From Malania oleifera (lineage: Eukaryota > Streptophyta > Magnoliopsida > Santalales > Ximeniaceae): a stretch of DNA of 64,000 bases. Where the stretch lies: NCBI RefSeq assembly GCF_029873635.1, contig NC_080426.1, forward strand, positions 58,250,673-58,314,672, read 5' to 3'. Within the stretch, counting starts at the first letter, position 1. Every line of letters begins with the position of its first letter. The position numbers were made by a program, and so were the translations under genes. The notes under the pieces are model-generated. The model saw only the letters and a program-made list of their open reading frames with translations, did not search any database and was not told where the DNA came from. Of this stretch, positions 11,029 through 20,751 are shown piece by piece.

Positions 11029-11208
11029 TGTTGAAGATATTGAGGATTCTCTGCCTTAATTCTAGGAGGATATTGTGTATATACTTTCCTTTTGTTTATC
11101 CTCTAGTTAATAGGGAATTGAAATGTAATTATTCAATGTAATCTTTAACTTAATATAAATACACAACACTAACCACTTTAGAAGTGTGGTGGTTTTCAAA
11201 CTTTCTCA
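11029..11208 (+). repeat. 5' LTR of Ale-like copia element, 180 bp
   Basis: It begins TGTTGAAGATATTGAGG and ends CTTTCTCA, immediately followed by the PBS. A TATA-like TTAATATAAATAC (11151-11163) fits the promoter. The length suits short-LTR copia families. Confidence 0.8.
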
Positions 11209-11221
11209 TGGTATCAAAGCC
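11209..11221 (+). other. tRNA-Met primer binding site (copia)
   Basis: TGGTATCAAAGCC differs by one base from the common TGGTATCAGAGC complement of initiator tRNA-Met. It directly abuts the LTR. Confidence 0.85.
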
Positions 11222-11809
11222 TAAACGATCCAACCTAATTTCTTATTAGGTGCCTCTACCGCAACTCCACCTATCTCCCCCTCCTAGAAACCCTAATCTC
11301 TTCTCCTCTAAGCCACCGCTGCTACAGCAATTTCCCAAAGCCGCAACGTTCCCTTTCCTTTTCTCAGAGTTGTCGCAGCGTCACCACCTCCCTACGGCCA
11401 GCCACACCCAAAGCTACGGTCATAGTCACAGTCACGATTGTCGCCTTGAGCTATCATGGTCGTCATGCCACACCATTCTCCTCCAGCCAATTGGAGTTGT
11501 CACGGTCGTCGCTCCCAACCACAGCCACCCATGCCCACTGTCCTTCGGCCATCACAGATTCTCGGTGGAGGCTACTCTTGAGGCGCAGAGTCACAGCTTA
11601 CTGCCTGTTCTATCCTCGCCAATCGCCGAAGGCCATCCTGGTTTGCATGCTGCTAACGCACTATGACCCTAGGCCAACTAGCCTCCAGTTGCCCAGCCCA
11701 ACCCAACCACACTGGTTCTCCTCTCTCTCTTTGTTGTCGTACCAGCTAGTAAGCGGTCGTCGCACCGCACCATTCTCTGTGCCCCCTTGCTGACATCAAC
11801 TCGCCACCC
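11222..11809 (+). other. Leader between copia PBS and gag
   Basis: C-rich, gag-proximal sequence with open stretches but no recognisable protein. Open frames here (for example 11250-11666) are proline- and serine-rich, carry no gag signature and are treated as untranslated leader. Confidence 0.5.
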
Positions 11810-12945
11810 ATGGCTACCAAAACCTCCTCCATTATTCTTCCTTTCAACACCCTCTTCCACATGGTTACAATCAAACTCTCCTCTTCCAACTATCTCCTAT
11901 GGAAGAGCCAATTGCTTCCTTTCTTAGAGAGCCAAGAACTGATCGACCATTTGAATGGAACACTTGCGCCCCTACCTCGTTTTGATTTTGCGGATTCTCA
12001 AACACCAAACATCAAACATGTGGCATGGAAAAATACAAACAAATGTCTCCTTAGCCTTCTCTTGTCCTCCCTCACTGAGGAGGCCATGGCTGAAGTTGTG
12101 GGTCTCTCCACTTCACGCAAGGTTTGGGTTACCTTAGAGAACACCTTCAACCATCGCTCCAAGGCCCATAAAATCCATCTCAAAGATGATTTGCAACTGA
12201 TGAAACGCAGCACTAGGTCTGTTTCAAAGTACGCTTGAGCCTTCAAGGCTCTTTGTGCTTAACTTTATGCAATCAGATGACCTGTTGATGACACAAACAA
12301 GGTACACTGGTTCCTCTGAGGTTTCAGCTCGAAATTCTTGAATTTTTCCACGGTACAAATGGCTCTTACTCCGTTACCTTTTTTTTTTTTACTTGTGCCC
12401 AAAGTCGAGAGTTTTGAGCTTTTTTAAAAATCAATAGAACCTATTGCCCCACACACTATGGTGTTCACTACTACCCATCACCACCCTGTAAAGCTGAACT
12501 CGAGGTCCAATTTCTCCCACACTCAACAAGGCTGAATTGGCAAGTATAGACAAGGACAATGGTGCTTCTCCTTTGGACGACATTCCCGCGTTGCCAAATA
12601 TGCCACATGGAGGGTCATTATGCAGATCACAGCAAACGATATGATCGCCATTGTCATGCCTCTAAAGCTCAACTTGCCGAAGCCCACATGACTCTGACTC
12701 AATCAAACTTGGATCAGTCCACTTCTTATATGGGTAAGGATTGCGTTATTTTCAAGAATGGTGCGTCCCTACCTATCACTCACACCAGTAAAATTTCCCC
12801 TTTCCATGATTTTCAACTGTTAGATGTTTTGGTTGTCCCTCACTTACTAAAAATACATTGTCCATTAGTAAATTAAAGTCGGATTTCCCATTATCTCTTA
12901 CATTTACAAATAATTTTTTTACTGTTCAGAATCACCAAACGAGAA
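11810..12945 (+). pseudogene. Copia gag and start of protease, broken
   Basis: The start ATG at 11810 opens MATKTSSIILPFNTLF and then SSSNYLLWKSQLLPFLESQE, the UBN2-type gag of copia elements. It continues with AWKNTNKCLLSLLLSSLTEEA and VWVTLENTFNHRSKAHKIHL, and stops at 12238. A later frame (12559-12876) carries the zinc knuckle CQICHMEGHYADH, where the last cysteine is replaced by serine, and then NGASLPITHTSKISPF from the protease region. Frame changes and a T-run at 12381-12390 lie between. The gene is cut by the gypsy insertion at 12952 and resumes at 20752. Confidence 0.8.
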
Positions 12946-12951
12946 GGGCGG

Positions 12952-14699
12952 TGTAAGAATCCGATCCGTGAGATCTGGAATAAATAAATAAAGGAAAGGA
13001 CAAGGCAGTAATTTAAGTAGGCTTCGTCGACGAAGCCAGAGTTTCGTCGACGAAGGCCCTTCTACTGTTCGGCGATGAATTTTAGGTACTCGTCGATGGG
13101 GAGAAGCCGAGAGGTTCGAGAAAACCAGAAATCTCAGGCTTGTCGATGAGGCCATCGCTCTTCGACGAACTGTCTACATTGACTTTTCGATGAAGACGCC
13201 GCCTCGTCGACAAGTTTGGCTGAGTCAAAGGTGCTATAAATATCTTTTTCCATTACTTCTTAGCTAAGAAATGAAAATCCTCTCTCTCTCTAAGAACTCG
13301 AACCTCTCTCTCTCTCTCTAGATTTCTTCATCGTACATTGTTAGAATCGACGATCCGACATTACTATGAGGATCAAGGAAGGATTCACTTCGAGATTTGT
13401 GAAACGGGTCTTCTTTTTGAGTGTTTTCGAGTTTTGACTCAAAATCGAGGTAAGGCTTGGTTTTCATTTTTGTTCTGGTAGTTCTGTAGAGAATGGGATT
13501 GTGAGTATGTTTTGTACTGTGATTTATAGGTTTTGGGAATTCGGTTTGCTGTTTAGGAGCCGCAGAGTTTGGATTTGGATATTCGGGGAAAGGTGAGGGG
13601 ATTCTGTTTATATCGGTTATTTTCGAAATCGGACTCGGTAGAATTGTGGTTCACAGTCCTGTGTGTGTTTTGGTTACTCATTTGGAAAAATCTAACGGGT
13701 GAAAATTATGGGTTTTTCATGTTACAGTTTTGGGAAAAGGGGACATTAGGTTACATTTCTGGTTTCGTTGGAAAACCGTAGATATATTGTGATATATATT
13801 GTGTTATGGAGATGGTCGTGCCTTGACTTGTTTTAAACTGTATTTTGGAAATCATGATTGTTGAGATTACAAAATGAGTGTGAATTGATTTGTTATATGA
13901 ACATGCACATGTTGTCATTTTTTGAAATGAGATATAGGAACTGGGTTCCGAATTGTTCCAGGTTGTGAAAGAGTGTGTGGATCTGTATCTGAGGGTGTGA
14001 AATATTACCTGCCAAGTGATTGGCAAGAGTTTCCAGCTCTATATCCGAGGGTGTGCAATACCGCCTTTTCGGCTGATCACTGAAGGGTATGGATCCACTA
14101 GTTGTACCGGTATCATGCCATGGGAGCCTGGGGCTACGCCATGTAATACGGGTTGGCTTTGTGATGACATTAGTTACTTGATCATGTGTGTGTGCATGAT
14201 GAGCACTATACTGGAACTGTTTTGTGAAAATACTGGGATTGTATTGAATTGTGTATGTTTTATGTTATGATAACACTCATATGCCACACACCGATATAAC
14301 CTGGATCTTCCTTACTGAGAAGTGTCTCACCCCTATCGTATGTACATGTTTCTTGTGTTGGGAGCATAGTGGTCAGTGTACTACGGATAGTGCTTGTGTA
14401 AGTACTAGAACTTTATTGGGTTGTCATTTTGGGGTTTTGGTTGGCACCCGGGTTTATGTTTTGTATTATGGAGCCTAGACTCCTTTTTGTATAGACTCTG
14501 GTATGGTACAAGTTATGTATAGAAAGAACATTTTTTGCTGCCTATTTGTCATATATGTGAATGTGTATAGGGTGTACGGGAACCCCACGGGGCTGGACCC
14601 TCATTCATTATAGTGTATCAGTGGTGATTTGTATGATACAGGGGCAAGTTAAGTTACTAATTCACCCCTGGATCCCTTTACCAGTTTCGGGTTGTGACA
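12952..14699 (+). repeat. 5' LTR of gypsy element, 1,748 bp
   Basis: Begins TGTAAGAATCC and ends GGGTTGTGACA. It contains six or more CTCGTCGACGAG-like palindromes (13017-13215), the TATA box TATAAATAT (13235-13243), a CT-rich start region, a splice-donor-like GAG|GTAAGG at 13450, and the hairpin TGAGA-AGTG-TCTCA at 14316-14329. Relative to the 3' LTR it lacks about 31 bp near 14352 and about 40 bp near 14142. Confidence 0.9.
13235..13243 (+). promoter_or_regulatory. TATA box of gypsy 5' LTR
   Basis: TATAAATAT, followed 30-80 bp later by CTCTCTCTCTAAG. The same arrangement is found in the 3' LTR (TATAAATAT at about 19222). Confidence 0.7.
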
Positions 14700-14702
14700 A
14701 CT

Positions 14703-14714
14703 TGGTATTAGAGC
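14703..14714 (+). other. tRNA-Met primer binding site (gypsy)
   Basis: TGGTATTAGAGC, three bases after the LTR end CA and one mismatch from TGGTATCAGAGC. Confidence 0.85.
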
Positions 14715-15026
14715 TAACAAGGTTGTTAGGTCTTGTAGACTTGGTTAGGTGTAGCTATGTGTACATACCAAAGTATAGGATGTAGGAAAATGGTATAGTA
14801 GGTCGAGGGTTGTTGTGTTTCTAGAAAGGAACTCATTGGCGGTGTCTTGTATTTTTCCTAGAATGATGATTTCAGTAAAATCACGGTAAACCATTGATAA
14901 CTTTCGTGTCAGTGTGATAGAACAGACATGGACCCGTGAGATAGTAGTTAACATGATTAGTTGTAAATGATTGTGTTAGCCGTACTTGGTGTAGGAATGT
15001 TAATAGATTTCTATCGTATTTTCAGA

Positions 15027-16080
15027 ATGGAGCCCAAGGATAATAACTTGGAAAGTGGCTCCAAGGAGACTGCGAGTGATGATTCTCCTTATGTGCCTTG
15101 TGGGTTGACGAGGCAGGTTATGTGGGAAATCGGACGGAGTGTAAGGATACATGAACGTTCTCCTATTGTTGCGGGGTGTACCATTGAGAGGTTCACACGT
15201 ATGCACCCTCTGACGTTCTCAGGAGGACCTGATCCGATGATAGTGGAGGACTTGGTCGAGAAGGCTGAAAGGATTCTGGAGGTCCTACACTACACAGATA
15301 AGAAGAGAGTCCTCTACGCTACCTTCCAGTTGTCTGGGGAGGTGGGACAATTGTGGACTGCGGTGAGTCTACTGGAGAAGCAGAGAGTCGGTCCTATAGA
15401 GATGACATGGAGCCGTTTCAAGGAAGTGTTCTTTGAGAGGTACTCCCCGGCTTCTATATGTGATGCTAAGGCAGATGAGTTTTTTGCTCTGTCACAGGGA
15501 GATATGACAGTGTAGGGGTATGCTTCTTGGTATATAGAGCTATCACGTTTTGCGCCATGTTTGATCTCGAGCGAGTATGAGAAGACTTGAAGGTTTGAGA
15601 AGGGCATGAGGAAGGACATCCGCAGACTAGTGGGTATGCTTCAAATCCGTGAGTTCTTAGTTTTGGTGGATGAGGCCACGGTGATCGAGACTGGCATCCG
15701 AGAGGATGAGGTGGATCAGGAGCTGAAGAAGAGGCCAATACCTTCTCGTTCTTAGTCTGGGTCTCTCCAGGGATCATGGAAGAAGAATAACAAGGGCTCG
15801 GCTTACCGTCAGAATACCGAGCATCAGAGTTCTCAGGCGAGCCAGTCGGGTCATTGTATCAGGTGCCACAGATGGCAGAGCGGTGAATGCTAGCCGTTTA
15901 GGGGTAACTGCTACAACTGTGGCCAATCAGGTCACATGGCTCAGGATTGTCACGCACCAAAGAGGGGTACGCCCGCTTCCAGTCAGAATTGGGGAAGTAA
16001 TTAGGTATCTAGGGAAACTTATCAGGCCAACACAACTCCGGCTAGGGTATACTCGCTTACTCTGGCGGATGCAGAGCATG
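15027..16080 (+). pseudogene. Gag of Tekay-like gypsy element, with stops
   Basis: The ATG at 15027 is chosen because MEPKDNNLESGSKE opens the gag frame and a splice-acceptor-like TATTTTCAG lies directly before it. Conserved gag blocks follow: CTIERFTRMHPLTFSGG, AERILEVLHYTDKKRVLYAT and MTWSRFKEVFFERYSP. The frame is closed by a stop at 15513. Beyond it the homology continues (FEKGMRKDIRRLVGM) with further stops, ending in an intact zinc knuckle CYNCGQSGHMAQDC at 15909-15950. Gag packages element RNA; this copy cannot be translated whole. Confidence 0.85.
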
Positions 16081-16545
16081 CGGGGAATGTGGTGACGGGT
16101 ACTATGATGTTGCTTTTTAATAGAGCCGTGGTTTTATTTGATTTGGGTGTGACTCATTCCTTTATATCTGCTAACTTTGTAAAACCATGTGGGGTTGAGA
16201 CCTGAGTCATGAATAAAGAATTGTTGGTAACTACACCTTTGAGGAGTGTATCGCTCTGTAGGAGGATATTAGAAAACTGCCTAGTGGTAATTCAGGGAAG
16301 ATTGCTACTGGTGAATCTTGTGGTGTACGATATGTCAGGGTTCGATGTCATACTAGGGATGGATTGGTTATTCTTCAGTTATGCTGTGATCGACTGTCGT
16401 GGAAAAGTTGTAGTATTTAGACCTCTTGGTAGCAGGAGTACAAGTTTGTGGGATCGTGTGTGCGTTCGACGCCACATGTTCTATCAGTATTACATGCAAG
16501 GAGGCTACTTTTGGATGGATGTTAGGGGTACCTAGTTTGTGTGAA
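16081..16545 (+). pseudogene. Aspartic protease of gypsy element
   Basis: VVLFDLGVTHSFISANFV at about 16126 is the active-site region; DSGATHSFIS is usual, so the residue after Asp is changed and Ala is Val. The second protease block is VVYDMSGFDVILGMDWLFF, followed by VIDCRGKVVVFRPLG. A stop near 16203 splits the frame and another lies at 16533. Confidence 0.8.
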
Positions 16546-17310
16546 GGAACCACCGCGGGATGAGTTGAAGCTTGAGGATATTCGAGTGGTTAGCGAGTTC
16601 CCAGATGTGTTTCCAAAAGACTTACCTCAGGATCGTGAGGTGGAGTTTGCGATAGAGTTACTGCTTGGAAAGACACCGATCTCTAAATCTCCTAACAGAT
16701 GGCTCCAATAGAACTTCAAGAGTTGAAGGAGCAGTTGCAGGAATTACTGGACAAGGGCTTTATCTGACCGAGTGTCCCGCCCTGGGGAGCTCTAGTCTTG
16801 TTTGTGAAGAAGAAGGACGGGTCGATGCGTATGTGTATTGATTACCGTGAGATCAACAAGGTGACTGTGAAGAATCATTATCCTTTGCCTCATATTGATG
16901 ATCTCTTTGACCAGCTGTAGGGGATGTAGGTCTTTTCAAAGATTGACCTACGGTCAGGGTATCATCAGGTGAGAGTTCGATCTGAAAATGTTGCGAAGAC
17001 TTCTTTCCGAAGCAAATATGGCCACTATGAGTTCTTAGTCATGCCTTTTGGATTGACGAATGCTCTGACAGTGTTCATGAATCTGATGAATAGGGTCATG
17101 AGTACCTGGACTAGTTCGTAGTGGTGTCTAAGGGTAGTATCTACAGTTGTGGCTCAGTATCATATCAGATGGGGTCTGGAAAGCCTTGGTATAGAGTTGG
17201 TGTCCGGTGATCATCAGACTTTCATTGCTAGTTTGGTGATCCAGCTGACTTTGTTTGAGCGTATTAAAGCCGCGTAGACTAGTGATGTGGAGTTGAAGGA
17301 GATTATGAAG
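16546..17310 (+). pseudogene. Reverse transcriptase remnant, catalytic core and RNase H deleted
   Basis: EFPDVFPKDLPQDREVEFAI opens the pol linker. RT sequence is then traceable at nucleotide level to the region encoding [17 protein letters not shown] and TWTSS near 17040-17118. There the sequence jumps from the stretch just before the YxDD motif to sequence that normally follows RNase H (RWGLESLGIELVSGDHQTF). The deletion therefore removes the RT catalytic aspartates and all RNase H. Multiple stops are present before the deletion as well. Confidence 0.75.
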
Positions 17311-18660
17311 AAAGTACAGTAGAGGTTGGTTGTGGAATTTAACATCTCTGAGGGAGGTGTGTTGAGGTTTGGGACCAGGTTGTGTGTTCCAAAGGACGAA
17401 GAGATCAGAAGGACGATTCTGGAGGAAGCACATTGTTCTTTGTGTATGGTACATTCGGGTAGTACGAAGATGTATCGGGACTTGCGCGAGACCTTCTGGT
17501 GGAGTGGTATGAAAAGGCAGATTGCTCAGTTCATGGAGTAGTGTTTTATGTGTCAGTAGTTGAAAGCTGAACATCAAAGGCCAGCAAGACCGTTACAGCC
17601 CTTAGCTATTCTGGAATGGAAATGGGAGCAGATTTTGTGACCGAATTGCTGCCAACACTTCACGGACAGAATGTCATTTGGGTGATCGTGGACAGGTTGA
17701 CAAAATCTGCTCACTTTTTACCGATGAAGGTTAGCTACCCTTTGAGTAGGCTAGCGGAATTGCACGTGCATGAGATAGTGAGAATGCATGGGGTACCATT
17801 GTCCATTGTGTCAGATCAAGACCTGAGGTTTACCTCTCGTTTCTGGAAGAGCTTGCAGGAAGCGCTGGGGATGAAGCTTACTTTCAGTACAGCATTCCAC
17901 CCCTAGACTGATGGACTGTTGAAGAGAACAATACAGATCTTGGAGGATATGTTACGGGCTTGTGTGTTAGACTTCAGTGGTGGTTGGATGCAGTTTCTGC
18001 CACTAGTAGGGTTTGCCTATAACAATAGCTTCCAGGCTACTATCGGGATGGCACCATTCGAGGCTTTGTATGGTCAGAGGTTTTGTTCTCCTCTGTATTG
18101 GGATGAGGTTGGTGAACGTCAGGTGTTAGGACCTAAACTTGTACAATAGACGTCTAAGAAAGTGGGTTTGATCCGGGATAGGATTAAATCGGCTTAGAGT
18201 CAGCAGAAGAGTTACGCGGATGTTCGCCACCAGGAGTTAGAATTCGAGGTGGGGGGTAAGATATTCCTGAGAATCGCTCCGATGAAATAGGTGATGAGAT
18301 TTGGAAAGAAGGGCAAGCTGAGCCTGAGGTATATCGGATCATTCGAGGTTCTTGAACGAGTGGGAACCTTGAATGGTCCGGTAGCCTACAAGATTGCACT
18401 ACCCCCAGCACTCTTGAAGATCCATGATGTGTTTCATGTATCCATGTTGAAGAGGTACGTGTTGGATCCATCTCATGTTATTAGTTACGAGAATTTGAAA
18501 ATTGGGGATACTTTAGCATATGAGGAGGTGCCCGTTCGGATTCTGGACTGTAAATTTAGAAGCTATGTACCAAAGATATACCGCTAATGAAGGTATTGTG
18601 ACATAATCACAAGTTTGAGGAAGCTTCTTGGGAATTGGAAGTAGAGATACGACGGAAGTA
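17311..18660 (+). pseudogene. Integrase and chromodomain remnant of gypsy element
   Basis: The zinc-binding region of integrase is at 17326-17541 (LEEAHCSLCMVHSGSTKMYR, then FWWSGMKRQIAQFME, stop). The catalytic core is at 17616-17906 ([35 protein letters not shown]). A stop interrupts HP-stop-TDG at 17904. The C-terminal part (18291-18587) has KGKLSLRYIGSFEVLERVG and IHDVFHVSMLKRYV. A damaged chromodomain follows to 18660. A chromodomain targets integration to chromatin in the chromovirus clade. Several stops make it inactive. Confidence 0.8.
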
Positions 18661-18924
18661 TCCAAAGTTGTTCTGAGTATGTGTATCTTACCCCACTTTG
18701 TATTGGAATAGGTGGTTAGTTTTAGGAGTGTGTGTTATTGTGAATTCCTGAGACGATTTATGTATGTAACCACGATATTCCTCCTCTATAAGTAAGGGTA
18801 TGTATGTATTATGACGGGGCTATGTTGTAAGTGGCCGCCGGTTCTTTTAGAGTCGATTGTGTTTTGGTTGTGTGAATGAGTTCGTAAATGAGAGATTACA
18901 AATTTCGAGGATGAAATTTTTGTA

Positions 18925-18936
18925 AGGAGGGGAGGC
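18925..18936 (+). other. Polypurine tract of gypsy element
   Basis: AAGGAGGGGAGG immediately before the 3' LTR start. The hairpin-forming ATTTCGAGGATGAAAT (18902-18917) lies just upstream. Confidence 0.8.
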
Positions 18937-20751
18937 TGTAAGAACCCACTCCGTGAGATCTAGAATAAATAAATAAGGGAAAGGACAAGGCAGTAATTTA
19001 AGCAGGCTTCGTCGACGAAGCCAGAGTTCATCGAAGAAGGCCCTTCTGCTGTTCGGCGATGAATTTTAGGTACTCGTCGACGGGGAGAAGCCGAGAGGTT
19101 CGAGAAAACTGAAAATCTTAGGCTTGTTGACGAGGCCACCACTTCGTTGACAAACTATCTACATTGACTCGTCGATGAAGACACCGCCTCATCGACGAAA
19201 TTGGCCGAGATAAAGGTGCTATAAATATCTTTTTCCATTGCTTCTTAGCTAAGAAATGAAAATCCTCTCTCTTTTTCTCTCTCTAAGAACTCGAACCTCA
19301 CTCTCTCTCTAGATTTCTTCGCCGTTCATTGTTAGAATTGACGATCCGGAGTTACTATGAGGATCAGGGAATGTTTCTCTTCGAGATTTGTGGAACGGAT
19401 CTTCGTTTCGAGTGTTTTTGAGTTTTGACTCAAAATCGAGGTAAGGCTCGATTTTCATTTTCGTTTTGGTAGTTCTATAGGGAATGTGATTGTGAGTATG
19501 TTTTGTACTATGATTTATAGGATTTGGGAACTTGGTTCGCTGTTAGGAGCCATAGAGTTCGGGTTTGGATATTCGGGGAAAGGTAGGGGGATTCTATTTA
19601 TATCAATTATTTTCGAAATCGGACTCGGTAGAACTTTCGTTCACGGTCGTGTGTGTGTTTTGGTTACTCATTTGGGGAAATCTAATGGGTGAAAATTATG
19701 GGTTTTTCATGTTACAGTTTTAGGAAAAGGGGGCACTGGGTTGCATCTCTGGTTTCGTTGGAAAACCGTGGATATATTATGATATATATTGTGTTGTGGA
19801 GATGGTCATGCCTTGATTTGTTTTAAACTGTATTTTGAAAATCATGATTGTTGAGATTACCAAATGAGTGTGGATTGATTTGTTATATGAACATGAATAT
19901 GTTGTGATTTTCTGAAATGAGATATAGGAATTGGGTTTCGAATTGTTCCCGGTTGTGAAAGAGTGTCCAGCTTTATATTCGAGGGTGTGAAATATCACCT
20001 GCCAAGTGATTGGCAAGAGTGTCCAGCTCTATATCAGAGGGCGTGCAATATCGCCTTTCCGGTTGATCACTGAAGGGTGTGGATCCATTAGTTGTACCGG
20101 TATGATGCCATGGGAATCTAGGGCTACGCCATGTGTCGGGGACGTCATTTAATGCGGGCCTGGCTTCGGGCCGAAGGGTGTGACGACATCAGTTACTTAA
20201 TTTTGTGTGTGTGCATGATGAACACTATACTATAATTGTTTTGTGAAAATACTGGGATTGTATTGAACTGTGTATGTTTTATGTCATGATAACACTCGTA
20301 TGCCACACGCCAATATAACTTGGATCTGCCTTACTGAGAAGTGTCTCACCTCTATCGTACGTACATGTTTTTCAGTTCTTTTGAGTAACCGGAACTAGCG
20401 TTCTTGTGTTGGAAGCGTAGTGGTTGGTGTACCGCGGATAGTGCTTGTGTAAGTACTAGGGCTCTATCGGGTTGTCATTTTGGGGTTTTGGTTCGCACCC
20501 GGGTTTATGTTTTGTATTATAGAGCCTAGACTCCTTTTTGTATAGACTCTGGTATGGTACAAGTTATGTATAGAAAGAACATTTTTCGTTGCCTATTTGT
20601 CATATATGTGAATGTGTATAGGGTGTACGGGAACCCCACGGGGTCGGGACCCTCAGTCATTATGGTGTATCATTGGTGATTTGTATGATACAGGGATAGG
20701 TTATGTTACTAATTCACCCCTGGGTCCCTTTATCGGATTCAAGGCGTGACG
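18937..20751 (+). repeat. 3' LTR of gypsy element, 1,815 bp
   Basis: Begins TGTAAGAACCC; the end CA has mutated to CG (20750-20751). It has the same internal order as the 5' LTR: palindromes at 19009-19200, TATA at about 19222, donor-like GAG|GTAAGG at 19441, hairpin TGAGA/TCTCA at 20335-20348, and a TTTTTCAG acceptor-like site at 20368-20375 that the 5' LTR lacks. Confidence 0.9.

Larger units (their letters stand above)
12952..20751 (+). mobile_element. Full-length Tekay/Del-like Ty3/gypsy retrotransposon, decayed, with TSD
   Basis: Both LTRs, PBS, gag, protease, part of RT, integrase, chromodomain remnant and PPT are present over 7.8 kb. Insertion into the copia gag-pol gene left flanking 5-bp repeats GGCGG (12947-12951) and GGTGG (20752-20756), one mismatch. 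The copia frame resumes right after the second repeat, confirming the borders. The RT core and RNase H are deleted and most frames contain stops. Confidence 0.9.

Noticed and set aside
11250..11793. Possible extra gene before copia gag
   Set aside because: Pro/Ser-rich reading of the untranslated leader, overlapping in two frames, without gag motifs.
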